Shown piece by piece: positions 32,836 through 44,559 of a DNA stretch of 64,000 nucleotides. The stretch spans positions 2,480,001-2,544,000 of the forward strand of contig BSBM01000965.1 of the NCBI GenBank assembly GCA_027924585.1, read 5' to 3'. The notes beneath the pieces are model-generated. The model searched no databases, had not been told where the DNA came from, and worked only from the letters and a program-made list of their open reading frames with translations. The stretch is from Larix kaempferi. Taxonomy: Eukaryota; Streptophyta; Pinopsida; Pinales; Pinaceae. How positions within the stretch are numbered: position 1 is the first letter of the stretch; every line of letters starts with the position of its first letter. A program made the position numbers and the translations under genes.

Positions 32836-33874
32836 AGAAACATGTAGATCTAGCTTCCAATCCATATAGTGTGATTCTGATATATTTCAGTTTGTAATTA
32901 TTTCCTCTCGTGATCAGGGAGAATTTCAACATTATTGATCTAGTGGCTTAGGAGCATGTAGGGGTGATTATACCACCCAAGATATTTATATCATTTTTTT
33001 CTCCCATCCATGAGACTTCTTATTATATAGCGGAGGAGAGGTGTGATGATGAGATTGACTTCATCCATGCACATTCTACTTATTCATTAGAGAGGTATAA
33101 TGCCTTAATGGATGATGTTGTTGAGGGTGATTCAAGAGTCGTATATAATGTGAGTATTGCAAAGTATAGAGGCATGGATTATCCCTTGAATGGTTTGAAA
33201 TGGACTATATCACAAGATATGGTGTGTGATTGATATGCACACTTGTGATAACTTTCTAAATGGATGTTAGATGTCAAATTGTCACTGGCTTAGAATTGTT
33301 CCCTTGAGCAATTAATATCTCTAGCCTCGTTGGAGGACAACTTGCATGATGTCCACATGGAGTATTCACTTTGTGAGAGAACACCCTACAAGATACATGG
33401 AGCAATGTGTATTGCAGAGCAGGGACACAATCTGTAGATAGCATATGGTGCCATGGTTTCCTTTTTGGAGGATTGGAGATGGATTGATGGTCTTTCCTTA
33501 CATATGTACTCTACAAGTGGAGCACTTCTCTAGTGCATGGATCACTTATGTTCCTTACTTGGAGTGCTCTCTTCCATTATATATATGCTATATAAGATGA
33601 TTTTTCAAATCTTGTTTATGCATGTGAAGTTTTCCTAAAGGGATGGAAACTTGAATTGGAGTGCTTGGTGTAAAACATATAATGGTGTAAAACATCAATG
33701 TATTGTAATATTAACTTAAACATAACTTAAGCATCAAATAAACAATATAAGATAACATGATCTACATAACATGTAATAAACTATCCAACATAAAAGAAAT
33801 AAAATATATAACATGAATAACATTAGACATGCATGAATAAACAATCACATGACTATACTATGTGCCTCAATCAA
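32836..33874. other. Unassigned stretch with one small ORF
   Basis: An 89-codon plus-strand frame (32964-33233) contains AEERCDDEIDFIHAHSTYSLERYNALMDD split by nothing recognisable. The text around it looks like decayed coding sequence, but I cannot name a family. 33660-33870 is very AT-rich and could be the 3' untranslated part of the minus-strand gene that follows. Confidence 0.35.
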
Positions 33875-36800
33875 TTAGGCCTTCTGGATCCTCTCTTTTT
33901 TTATTGTCTCAAACCTCTCATTCTCTGCATACGGTAGTAAGTAGCATACCTTGTTTGATGACTTCGTTGACATTGTTTGTAGTTGGATGTTTGTACCAAA
34001 TATCAAGTGCGTAAAGTGATGCACCCTTGAACCTAGTCTATAATCCATGCATGTGTAGCCATTGCTCTTTGGTACCTTTCTATCTACTGTAATATATTCT
34101 CCTTGAAAAACCATTGAGCCAGTAAAAAAGGTAATTCATTCACTATCAGTTAATGATGCAAGGAGGGTTTACTTCCCCTGCATGCATCACTCCAACCAAT
34201 AATTTGTGCCAATTGCATTGTATGTCGGGGAAACAACTTCGTAGATGTGTCCCGCAAAAATTCATTTTATGTTCAAATTCCAACAAGTAGTGGTTTGATA
34301 ACATGGTTAATTATAAAAACAAGAAGGGAACCGAGATATGAATGCATAATTTTTTACCCGGAAGTACAAGATCATATATATGATCATAGTCATTCGAAAT
34401 AGAATACTTGCCTTCCTCTAAATGGATTGTTTCAACAACTGCATGTGGGTATACTGCAAGTGATACATGATCCCATTCATCAACCCAATCCATTGATTCA
34501 CACTCATCCCACTCGCCGCTTCTACAAGGCCCACAAAAGAAAGCAAGTTACCACGTCTATATTTCAAATAAGGGATTGTTTGAGCTTTCAACCAAATGAA
34601 TTCCATGACTCCCTTGTACAGTACTACAACTATAAGAACACGATCGATCTACATCAACCACATGCCAGAAATTTCTAACAACATGTCCTCTACCAGTTGG
34701 TCTATGATGCTTTGTCGTTCGATCTGAAATTTTTGCAGAGCACCATTCAACTATGGATTCTGCATATCGAATATGAGGATTTGTCATGCACCTCATCTCC
34801 TCCCTTCATAGGGAAGTTTTGAGACATGCTCCTACCCCATCATGCTCTCCCTTTCCATTCTAGATCTCAAAATAGTTCCATATATGCAACACATCATAAA
34901 TATTGTGCAAAATACTCAAACAATGGAATACATGTTCATTTTTGAACTGGCCCACACAACCATATAACCATATCCAATGCTGATCCATTTGTATATCTCT
35001 CTCCTTCAGTTGATCATATAAAATTTTGAAGCAATGTTTCACATAATGCAGGTCGTGGCACATGTCATCACTGATGCAGAAGTTGGTATCTTTCAATATT
35101 ATCCTCCTATCATTGATTCTCTTAGGTGCGTGCCTATACATGATACAGACCATTATGCTAACCTAGTTTGAATGGTAGTATTGACTTTGAATCTCATTCT
35201 GTCGTTGAAGAGTGTAGTTTTCAACAAATACCACAACCGACAATATTGTGCCATTGGGAAAGGTGTCTCTACACTGTCTGTACTATTCATCCTTCTATCG
35301 TGATACATGGACACGTTGTACATACTTCTCGGTCTTTTTGTAGAATTCCTTCATGAAATCGCAAATTTGTACCTAGTGCCACAGAACCAAGGGCATTAAT
35401 ACAACGTGACATTTACAATCTGAATATATTTGTATAATTTCAACATGTACAATATGAAAGTATGTATACTTAGATTACCTGTGACTTCACCAATGCATTT
35501 TTTTTGCTTTCCTTTTCACTATATACTTGATGTGTTATGTACTTTAAGTTCTGAATTTCTATTGACATCCTCCCAAATTCATGCTCCTTGATTTCATGGA
35601 TACAATGGCTCAATAATGCAAATCTAATGTACCTGGAACATGTCCCATATAAAAATGATTTTTTATAATATTTTTTTCCTCCACGTCTTGGACACATTAT
35701 GTTGTGGATAAACTCTATGGATGCACTCAGTTGTTGTAATGATGCGAAATCCTACAAAGTGTTAGTATCCAAATCACAAATTATATGTCTATATGTATCA
35801 TAATAGTACTCAAATTCTACATGGTATCTATAACAACATGTGTTGTGATCAATGCAAATTCTAACATACCAGGGTTTGCATTTTTCAAAGGACCTTTGGC
35901 CCAAGTTCAATTGTGTGTGCTTATTCTTGAATCTCTCATAGAGTTTTGTTTGTGTCATGTCAAGGAAGTGCTTGACATGGGGTTCACACCCCTTAACACA
36001 TTTTCTAAACTTTAGCACATCTCTTTGATTTGATGACGGTCTAGTGTTATCATGCCAAAACAATTGTACTAGTTCTTTAAAAGCATCAATAAGCTTCATG
36101 CCTGAACAAGGGAACCTACCAACAAAGGCCTAGAAATAATTTGTCCTAGGGTCTCAAGTTTTTCTCTAATAGAATAATAATTCTGGAGAGACTTTCTATA
36201 TACTTTAAATAGTTTACGTGTGTGTGATAATAGGCAGCATTGCCTTGTGCATTTGTCTACAATTGATTCGGATAGTACATGGCAGGCCACATTAATATAT
36301 TTTGTATGAGAAGTTTTTCCAATCAAATTAAATGTAGACTGTAGATTTAAAACAACATGACTATTGGCATGTGAAATTCTAACTATATTTATGCCTAAAA
36401 TTCTCTTAACATGATCTAGACAATGTTATTTTAACAAAGCCAAAAATAATTGATATTTTGCTGCATTGCTTTTGGATTCAAAAAATTCTTCAATGATCCT
36501 GCTACAATGGAAATCAATAGTGTGTTTAGGGAACTTACCTTCAAGTCCTGAAAAGGAATTTTCATCCACATGAATACATCTTGGAGTTCTTCATCGTTTG
36601 CTTGATAGTCAAGGCAAGGGAGTTGGAAAGGAAGTACGAGTCTCATCATCGGTTTGTTGTGGCATTTTGTTTACAATTTGGTCCTACAAGGGAGTGTGTT
36701 TGACATGTGTGTGCTCTTATTAGGGAGGTTTCCAATTAACAATGCATTCAACATCCATCCTTGCATACTCAGCATCAATTAATATTTGATTGACTTCAGC

Positions 36801-36880
36801 CACTTCATCATTGCTCATCGATGGATTATTCGTTGGATGATCACTTGATGTTGGATTTTGAGAGGGATCTATTACCCACG
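33875..36880 (-). pseudogene. Degenerate gene of an unnamed repetitive protein family
   Basis: Broken minus-strand pieces line up in one direction over 3 kb. In order they contain DEVAEVNQILIDAEYARMD (about 36800), an all-alpha-looking region (36326-36096), FEKCKPWYVRICIDHNTCCYR (about 35880) and MCPRRGGKKYYKKSFLYGTC. A conserved-looking core follows: HWIWLYGCVGQFKNEHVFHC (about 34970), then IWNYFEI, a stop and NGKGEHDGVGACLK (about 34850), AESIVEWCSAKISDR, WHVVDVDRSCSYSC, and CGPCRSGEWDECESMDWVDEWDHV. From memory, plant and animal genomes hold many proteins with a 'W-S-D-G-C-x-x-Q-F-K' plus 'GHGKGEHDGAGA' core. That they are transposase-derived is my inference. Here Asp of the first motif is Tyr. 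Many stops and frameshifts; not functional. Confidence 0.45.
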
Positions 36881-37270
36881 TTTGTTTCACTTAAACTGAT
36901 GAACCCGAGGTCATTGTGGCATGCATTGCGCTAGGATCTAAGGCACTGACATTTTGATGTCTACAGTTTTACGTGTACAAACTGGCCTTCTCTCTTATCT
37001 CATGGGCGTTTTCAGAGGGCAACTCCTTCCTTCTAGAATTTATTTTATTATTACATTTGTTTCCCATCTTCAATATGCTTTTTAAGAAAACAAGAATATC
37101 ACCCCTGCAAACTATATATATATATATATATATATTATGTTTCAATTATGAAATGAGGAAAACAAACTTTTACCACGATTAAGATAGAAGGGACACAAGA
37201 TTTAGACAAGATTTATACATTGAGTGGTAATATGACTTGTATAATGTGCAAATTTATTAAAAATCGATGT
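36881..37270. other. Gene-free stretch with TA microsatellite
   Basis: No gene seen. A run of TA units lies at 37112-37136. Confidence 0.5.
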
Positions 37271-37368
37271 AGCAATTGATTAGGTACTGTGCAACCCTAT
37301 GTGTGTTATCTTCGTAAATAGCAATTGATTGGGTACTGTGCAACCCTATGTGTGTTATCTTCGTAAAT
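37271..37368. repeat. Near-perfect 49-bp tandem duplication
   Basis: Two 49-bp units (37271-37319 and 37320-37368) differ at one base, taggt versus tgggt. They are directly adjacent. Confidence 0.95.
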
Positions 37369-38469
37369 GTGTACAATGTACACTATGGTCATGGAAGTAT
37401 GTTTTGTTTTATTGACATTGGAAATATAGACAAAACTAATATGGTATCAAGAAAGAAGGTGGCATGAGGCCATTGCAACTATAACAAAAAATGATCGAAG
37501 TGGTGCAAAGAAAACATTTTTTGCTCTCAACATCCCATTAGTGTGTACATGGATGGAGCTTGTGTTACTGGTATCGATCATACACTTATTCAATCAAATT
37601 TTAGCAATGCACAACCCAACCTAGGTTGAAATCAAGGTCCTCCTATCCATCTTAGTGACATAGTCTTGTAGTGTGGTGAGTTCCCTCATTTTGAGTGCAA
37701 CCTCTCTTTTGTCTAAATGTGTGGTTGTGTTGGCACAGGGTTAGACCACATAAAGTGCGGAAGCCAACAGCAGCAAAGAAGGACAATTCGCAGAAGGACC
37801 ATTCGCGGAGAACAAGGAGCTGACGAAAGTGCAAGATTGGTTTAGTTAGTTAGAATGGGTCATGTGGACTGTGTTGTAACCATTTAGTTTGATAATGAAT
37901 AGGAGTATGATTGTAAGCCTAAGGGCATCATAGTTGAATAAGAGAATGAGATGTTTTGAACTGTTTTGTATGAATCCGCGATAAGATGTTTTGAACTGTT
38001 TCTGCGAAAGTTATACCACAGGTTTTGATGAATGCATGAAGATGTTCGGTTATGGTTATATATTTTGTCTCTGTTTCTATTAAATGATGAATGCAAGTGT
38101 TTGCGAAATGTTTAAATCTCTTTAGTTTGGTAATTGTTGTTGATCCGAATGATTATTTTAACCATGTTAATGTGAATGTTGCTTATACACTAATATGCGA
38201 AGGGAATGAATGGATGCATGAACTGTTACCATGATGCGAAGACATAATATCTGGTTTTTGTAGTTGTAAAGTGATATTTGATGCATGTCCTCCCCCCACT
38301 GTGGAAATCTGGTTCCTGCAGCCCCCTTAATCATCTCGGGTGAGACTTCACTCACTCTGCGAGTGTTGCTAGAAAGGGTCAAACCTTTATGGGTCGGTGT
38401 TTAAGGGATTTTGGTTGATGTTTTTTGACAGTAGTGCGAAGTGAATCCATGTTGACAGTTACTGTGTCA
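37369..38469. other. Region 5' of TatB: leader or decayed LTR
   Basis: The phrase 'tatggtatcaagaaagaagg' at about 37440 faintly recalls a primer-binding site. 'agatgttttgaactgttt' is duplicated at about 37947 and 37984. I see no clear LTR pair for TatB; its 5' leader probably lies at 38100-38470. No gene. Confidence 0.35.
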
Positions 38470-38499
38470 ACAAATGGTTATGTTTCTGGGACCCTGAAG

Positions 38500-39010
38500 A
38501 GGAAAAGAAGAGGACATGTTGTGGCACCCGATGAAACCGGAGATTCAAGAGTGGTTTGAAAAGGAGATAGAAGAATTTGCAGAAGGAGAAAATTGGAACC
38601 GTGGACAGACAGTAAGCAGTTGGTTACAAAAGCATATCTATTTGGATATCCACGAAGTGTTTTTCTGTGAATTCCCAATGCTGTTGCACGAGTGTTTGGC
38701 GTAATTGACATTTTAGAAGAACCATTGCCAAAAGACTGAGCCTGACAATTGGACTCCAGAACTGATTCTACAACTAAAACGAGTCGACAATAAGGTATCA
38801 AGGCCTTTTGACTTCTGGGTGGATAGTATCCTAAAGGGATACATTACTAAGTTTACAGTTGATAGAATCAAATCATACAGTGTCACAGAAAGGAACTTTT
38901 TCAAAGGACTTAGGGGGATATTCCTACTACTGCTAAAGTTGTGGATTAAGATGCTCTTCTATGAAAAGGGCATATTGAGGATGACTTCCAATGAGTAGAA
39001 GACCAGTGTG
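38500..39010 (+). pseudogene. TatB domain upstream of gag
   Basis: Over two or three frames this reads MLWHPMKPEIQEWFEKEIEEF, LDIHEVFFCEFPMLLHE, NWTPELILQLKRVDNKVSRPF, FWVDSILKGYITKF and FFKGLRGIFLLLLKLWIKML. TatC has the same order of blocks. Some plant Tat-lineage elements have an extra ORF before gag; I do not know this one's function. Stops and frameshifts are frequent. Confidence 0.5.
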
Positions 39011-39063
39011 CGGAGGTTGTGGGTATCGCATGGATGCATATTCGATAGAAAGATGCGGGGTAG

Positions 39064-40760
39064 ATGGACATGAGCGACGATGAATTTCTAAGGGAGGATG
39101 AGGAATATTGTGGTACCTTGAAGAATGGGGCAATATTACGGCGACCAGATAAGAGGAGGAGAACTAAGAGAGAGTCTCCTGAGGGGACTGGAATGAAAGG
39201 CTATGAAATAGGACCAGAAGGGACAAAACAACCTTATTACGATGAAGGAGACGGTGACCAGGCTACCCTAGAAGCAGAAGAGGGACGGATCGTAAGTTAC
39301 AACATACCTTCAACCCCATGCACTACTCAAAATTTCACAGGAAGAAACACAAGTTATTCACAAAGTTGTCCTATGTGCAGCAGTAGGAGTAGCACATCAG
39401 TAAACAATAATTGTAGGAACGTAAGAATTGAGGATGATGCAAAAATGCCCACTTTCCAGGGGAACGGGACTAAATATCTCAAGCAGTATCGGGTTCCTGT
39501 GCGAAGCGGTATGGACTATGAAGCAAGTCCAGGATGAAGTTATTAAAAATGGACAACTAGCGACGATGCTTAGGGGCCGTGAGCTAGACTGGTTTATGAA
39601 TTTTACTAAGGTACTGGAAGGGACTCTAGGAAAAACATTGGCACAGATCAAAGCAGGAATTTTTGATGAGTTTAGAAACCAAAATCAAAGTCACAGTACA
39701 TCACCGAGCTCAAAGAAATCAAGCAATATCTGAATGAGCTAGTATGGGAATTTGATCAACGGTATAAAAAATTGATGGCGAAGGTGAGTTTCGGGATGAA
39801 GGATATGCATCACATGGAGTGGCTTATCGCAGGATTGGTACCACACATCCATGGACCACTAATGCAACAAAAGGTGGCGACCCAAGCTGAAGCGCTGGAG
39901 ATTGCGATGAAGCTGGAGGCTTCGCCAATCGGCGAAGCGGGCATAGGAATGGATAGGATACAAGTGCAGTTGGCCAATTTGACACTCCAACTACAAGATA
40001 TGAAGAAGGGGAAAGAAACCCACAAAGATATATGGTGCAGCAGATGCAAGAATGAAGGACATCATAAGGATAATTTCCCATAATTATGGGAATATTTGCA
40101 GTCAGGTGCACTGAATCCCCTCAGTCAAGGAGGGATGCCTTGGTGTCACGTCTATAAAACCAGAGGGCATCGACCGGAAGAATGTGTGTACCTACAGAAG
40201 ATGGTGTTGAATCCAGTAAATTTATACTGTAAATTTTGTCAATCAGTTGGCCATGACGAAAAAGAGTGCAGGGCCTATGACCTACTCCAAGAACGGACTG
40301 TCACTGCATATTTTATGAAAGGGAAGAGAAACCGACGGTACAGCAGCAACCACAGTATACCCAACAACAACCTCATTATAACCAGCCACCGTAGTATGAT
40401 CAAGGGAAGTATGGGAAACTACAGTATGGCCAGCTGAAATATCCACCATTGCAGTATCAACCGTTGCAGTATGGGAAACTGCCATATCAACAACTGCAGT
40501 ATGGAAAACCGCAGTACGTGCCATATGGGCCACCATGTGGAGGTTTTAGAGGAGGATTCTGCGGAGGTTGAGGTGCCGACGTAGGATGAGGAGGAGCTGC
40601 TGGACGAGGACGAGGTCCAATTATATGCTACAATTATGGGAAGCAGGGGCATTATCAGAGGGATTTCCTGAATCCAACACCACAGTGCACTTATTGCAGC
40701 GCTGTTGAGCATGGTGTCGAATAATGTTCGTAGCTCATTGAAAAATGGAAAACCAAGAAC
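39064..40760 (+). pseudogene. TatB gag
   Basis: The charged N-terminal linker (MDMSDDEFLREDEEYCGTL, LRRPDKRRRTKRESPEGTG) is followed by the capsid-like domain in shifted frames (RGRELDWFMNFTKVLEG, GMKDMHHMEWLIAGLVPHIHG) and the EALEIAMKLEASPIGEAG block. Five zinc-knuckle-like units follow: WCSRCKNEGHHKDNF, WCHVYKTRGHRPEEC, YCKFCQSVGHDEKEC (intact CCHC), CYNYGKQGHYQRDF and CTYCSAVEHGVE. A Gln/Tyr-rich spacer with about a dozen 'cagtatggga' words lies at 40330-40520. Four of the five knuckles have lost a ligand. Confidence 0.8.
40330..40530 (+). repeat. Short degenerate repeats in TatB gag spacer
   Basis: Words such as 'caaccacagtat', 'ccgcagtat' and 'tatgggaaactgc' recur every 20-30 bp. In the gag frame this would be a Gln/Tyr/Pro-rich flexible linker between knuckles three and four. 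Confidence 0.6.
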
Positions 40761-41033
40761 TTTCCCCCACCTCCACAAAATCATAATCAGAATACTCCAC
40801 CGACGGTGCAGAAGATATCAACGGAGGTCAGAAGTCACACTACGACTGTTGGAGTAGTGACATGAGGAGCAGCTGTGATAGGAGTCAACAGGTCATAGGC
40901 TACTGTCTGAACAGCATCACAGAAGCACGTCACATTTGATGCGGAGGTAGAAAGGGATACTTTATTGAAAGCGCATGAAGCAATGAGATAGAGGAGGCAC
41001 TCACCACTTCACCAGGAAGAGGTTACCTATGAT

Positions 41034-41520
41034 ATGCCACTGGCGTTCGACACGATGAAGTCACGGAGAAAGGATAAAACCTTAAGATCCTTCTTGGAAA
41101 GTTTCTTGGAGTTGGAAAAAGATCGGGGCGTATTGGAAGAAATATCCAGCTTGTTGCATCAACGGGAAGGTGCACGCCAGGAACACATAGTCAATCGCAT
41201 ACACAAGAGGAAGACAGGAAGAGAGATGCGGATGTCTGCACAAATCGGAGCATTTGATGTTGAATCAATCATCTTAGACCAAGGGTCAGACGTAAACATT
41301 CTAACCAAGCAGACCTAGGAAACAATGGTAAAACCATAATTGGCCTGGTCACTGGTACAACTACGATTAGCGAATCAAAGTAAGGTTACTCCAATTGGTC
41401 AAGTGTGCCAACTTCCAGTTAAAATTGAGGGACTCAAAACATACACAGACTTCGATGTAATAGATATTGTTGACAACAAAATCCCCTATCGAGTGCTGTT
41501 AGGGATAGACTAGGCAATGG
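41034..41520 (+). pseudogene. TatB aspartic protease
   Basis: After an acidic helix-rich linker (LRSFLESFLELEKDRGVLEE) the active-site loop reads IILDQGSDVNILTKQT and is followed by a TAG where Trp is expected. The second block is PYRVLLGID, with another TAG where TatA has Trp. The active site is D-Q-G instead of D-S/T-G; TatA has D-L-G. Confidence 0.7.
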
Positions 41521-41639
41521 AGAACCAGGCCATCATCAACTTTAAGAAATGGACTATGTCGTTCGAAAACAGTGCAATGAGGGTAGTCGCACCTCTGGAT
41601 CCTGCAGAAGGGCAACGATATGTTGAACCGACAAGGGAT

Positions 41640-42420
41640 GAATTCATTGAGGGATGGGATAGTTTATACATCATAGCCAAATATTACATTAATCCTACCA
41701 CAAACAGAGAATTGGGATGGCGCAGTGTCAGTTCGGCATCGTCAGATTCAGATGAGATGCTTGAAAATTGGCAGAATCGGCTACATGAAGTATCATTCAG
41801 GAGGTGTGCATGGATCACATAGTTGTTGTGATGGGTAGCCGTAGAGGAGTTCCCATTGCCAACATATGAGGGGTTACCCAACTTGACTACATTTCTCACC
41901 GAATTTGAGGAAAAAGTGGTGGAACCACAACGTCTACTGGCCTTGGAAGAATCCTTGAAGGCTACACCAACGCGATGGTGGGTGGTGCACAAATTGAGTA
42001 TCACAAACTGGCCACTATGTCGATGCCTACTGTAGGTTAGGTTCGGCGACACTTTAGGATACAACGGAAGGAATTATGAAGGAAGAGGAGATCCAAAGGA
42101 ACATTTGACTAAATTTCAAAGCTAATGGGGCTCATGGGTCAAACAGGAATGGATCCATGAATTTGTTCACATGCTGGATGAAGTACCATGGAGTTGGTAT
42201 GTCACAACAGAACTGCGATGTGGAACGACCTATTGGGAATAGCTAACAATTGGATTTATCCAAATGTTCAGTTTCTCCGACAAGAACCCCTTCATCCACT
42301 GCATATTGCAGGTGATCTAAGAGAAGGTATTTGAAGCAGTCCTGACTGAGGAACCAATGGAACTTTGGTGGACTGCGACATCGAAAATGTTGATGGAGTG
42401 CTACAATATCACAGGAGAAC
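41640..42420 (+). pseudogene. TatB second gag-like domain between protease and RT
   Basis: Pieces in two frames give EMLENWQNRLHEVSFRRC, then TPTRWWVVHKLSITNW, RNYEGRGDPKEHLTKF, WSWYVTTELRC and ELWWTATSKMLMECYN. The same blocks in the same place are seen in TatA (RMHEVSIRRC, TPARWWALHKQNLTTW, TDPRDHINLC, KNWYIEIELR). The aromatic and 'DP.EHL' pattern resembles the retrotransposon gag fold; this resemblance is by eye. Confidence 0.5.
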
Positions 42421-42429
42421 CGAACGATG

Positions 42430-43680
42430 AGGATGACCCAAGGGTTACATATGTACCGAAGTCAGAAGGAATTCGCAGTGTCGAGGCACCAAAAATGCCT
42501 CCCGACAAGTTTAAGCAACCGCTAAAAATCAAGAACGTAAACATTGGGTTGGAGGACAATTTGAAGTTCGCAAGTATTGGAGATTATTGGGATGATTCCA
42601 CCATTGCTAAAATGACTGATCTATTGCATGAGTTTCAGGATTTTTTCCTAATGAAGTTCTCGGAGATGAAAGGAATTTCCGAGGACTTAGGAGAAATGAA
42701 AATCCCCCTGAAACCCAATGCGAACCCAGTCAAACAACGGCCCTATAGGTTGAATCCAAGATACAAGGAGCGAGTGCAAGCTGAACTTGAGAGAATGTTG
42801 GATGCGGGAATTATAAAACTAGTGGAGGAATCAGAGTGGATCAGCCCGATGGTGGTCCAGGATAAGAAAACGGGCAAAGTATGAATCTATGTAGATTTAA
42901 GGAAATTGAATGATGCCTGCCTACACGATCCGTTATCGACACCATTCATGGATGAGGTGCTCAAAGGAGTAGGAGGGCAGGAAATATACTCCTTCACAGA
43001 TGGGTTTTCGGGTTATTACCAGATCAAAATTGCAAAGAAGGATTGGCACAAGACTACATTCGTCATGGAATAGGGATGTTTTGACTATATGGTGATTCCA
43101 TTCGGCCTAAAGAAAGCACCATCAATATTCTCCAGACTAGTAGTTGCTGCATTCAAGAACTACATCCACAAATTTTTGGCAGTATATATGGACGATTGGA
43201 CAATGTACAGATTGGTTAAGGATCATGTCACGAATATGAGGTTGATGCGGGAAAGATGTCGACAACACCAGATTTTGCTAAACCTGAAGAAGTGCATTTT
43301 CTGCACTCCATTTGGGATTTTGTTGGGACACATTGTCTGCAAGGAAGGCCCTGCTGGTAGACCCTAGGAAGATTGTGATTATTGTTGACCTACCGCCACT
43401 AACAACAGTAAAGCAATTAAGAGCAATGTTGGGTCATATAGGATACTACCGCAAGTTTATCAGATGGTATGCAACGATCATGGCACCAATGCAAAATTTT
43501 TTGAAGAAGGATGCCAAATTCGAATGGAATGAAGAATGCCAAAAGAGTCTTGATATATTGAAAGAAAAGATGGTTGCAGCACCTATATTAGTATTTCCAA
43601 ATTGGACGAAGGAATTCCATGTCCATGTTGATGCATCATCAGTCACACTAGGAGTTATATTAGCCCAGCCAGGAGAAGGA
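42430..43680 (+). pseudogene. TatB reverse transcriptase and start of RNase H
   Basis: RT opens with KIPLKPNANPVKQRPYRLNP and IIKLVEESEWISPMVV, then a TGA, IYVDLRKLNDACLHD, YSFTDGFSGYYQIKIAKKDW, a TAG, MVIPFGLKKAPSIFSR and the catalytic YMDDWTMYRL, kept intact unlike TatA. A frameshift at about 43345 moves to the frame with MLGHIGYYRKFIRWYA and FHVHVDASSVTLGVILAQPG, the first RNase H Asp block. The sequence stops being TatB at 43680. Confidence 0.85.
43676..43680. repeat. Presumed target site AAGGA of Copia1
   Basis: The five bases before the Copia1 LTR start TGTAAAATTA. The partner copy would be at the other end of Copia1, outside the window. Confidence 0.4.
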
Positions 43681-44387
43681 TGTAAAATTAGTCACAGCAG
43701 ATCTAATGAACAAGTAAATCAATCACAATAGATGAAACTCAGAAAATATGGTGTAAACTGTGCAAAAACATGCATCAATGCTCTATAATCCCAATAAGGG
43801 TGAAAATACAATACAATACTATCACAATGAGTGAGCAATTCGAATTAACCAAGGAGGTCATTCGAATTTACTAAATGGCATAGCTTGGCTCCAACTAGGA
43901 TTCCTCATCATCAATCAGTGATGGTCATCAATGCACAAGTCACTGTCAAACAGGTGTCACACTGAGTCTAATTGAGTCTAACTGAGTGTAATAAGTGTAA
44001 CTAATAGTAAATGGCGCTAATCTAGGGATGGAGGCTCAGTGGAGGGCGCATGAGGAGTTAACTACACTCAAAACTATCAGTCATGTCTCATCGGAGGTCA
44101 ATCAGAGTGATAACATCAGTTATGGGTCAATCTGAGGTAAATCAGAGTGATAACTAAAGTGTAACTAGACTGGTTGGTGAGAAAGGAGCCCTTCTTCAGT
44201 GGAAGGTGAGAACTGGGCACATGATAGGTTAGGAGGTCTTAAACTGAGTGGAAAGTAGCTCCCAAGTGCTGGGAGACTAAGGACTAGGTGTTGGAGGTAC
44301 CATACTAATGACTGGGCAACATGTGGATGCATGCAGAATGCATGCATGCATGCAAAGTACATAAGTGAATGATGAGATATCCTAACA
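43681..44387 (-). repeat. Copia1 3' LTR
   Basis: About 707 bp, with plus-strand ends TGTAAAATTA...ATCCTAACA, so on the minus strand it starts TGTTAGGATAT. The next bases are a polypurine tract on the minus strand. A 'tgcatgca' run lies at about 44330-44353. Confidence 0.75.
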
Positions 44388-44404
44388 CCCCCCCTCAAGC
44401 TATA
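44388..44404 (-). promoter_or_regulatory. Copia1 polypurine tract
   Basis: The minus strand reads TAGCTTGAGGGGGGG (approximately) directly before the LTR start. A second near-identical 'ccccccctcaagcta' is at 44531-44545, 140 bp inside. Confidence 0.8.
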
Positions 44405-44559
44405 CTATGGTGTAAAAAATAAAATGTAGGGCCCTAGTTACTGAGACCAAAGGTCACCCCAATACAATAATCCAAAAAATTTTGAAACAAGCTAAGTGAG
44501 GAAAGAGGGAAAACCTAATGGGAAGAAAGCCCCCCCTCAAGCTAAACATAAAAATGGAT
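44405..44559 (-). other. Copia1 3' untranslated region with a second polypurine tract
   Basis: Non-coding sequence between the end of RNase H and the LTR. It contains the internal copy of the polypurine tract at 44531-44545. Confidence 0.6.

Larger units (their letters stand above)
38470..43680 (+). mobile_element. TatB: Ty3/gypsy element of the TatA family, truncated
   Basis: This plus-strand relative of TatA has an upstream domain, gag with five zinc-knuckle-like units, protease, a second gag-like domain, RT and the start of RNase H. It stops at 43680, where Copia1 is inserted; the rest of pol is not in the window on the near side. Its protein wording is close to TatA in gag (MKLEASPIGEAGIGMD versus MKLEASPIGETSIGMV) and RT. 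Every frame is interrupted by stops. Confidence 0.8.

Noticed and set aside
32964-33233. 89-codon plus-strand ORF
   Set aside because: It looks partly protein-like, but no motif is recognised and no flanking exon was found; kept only as a note in the unassigned stretch.
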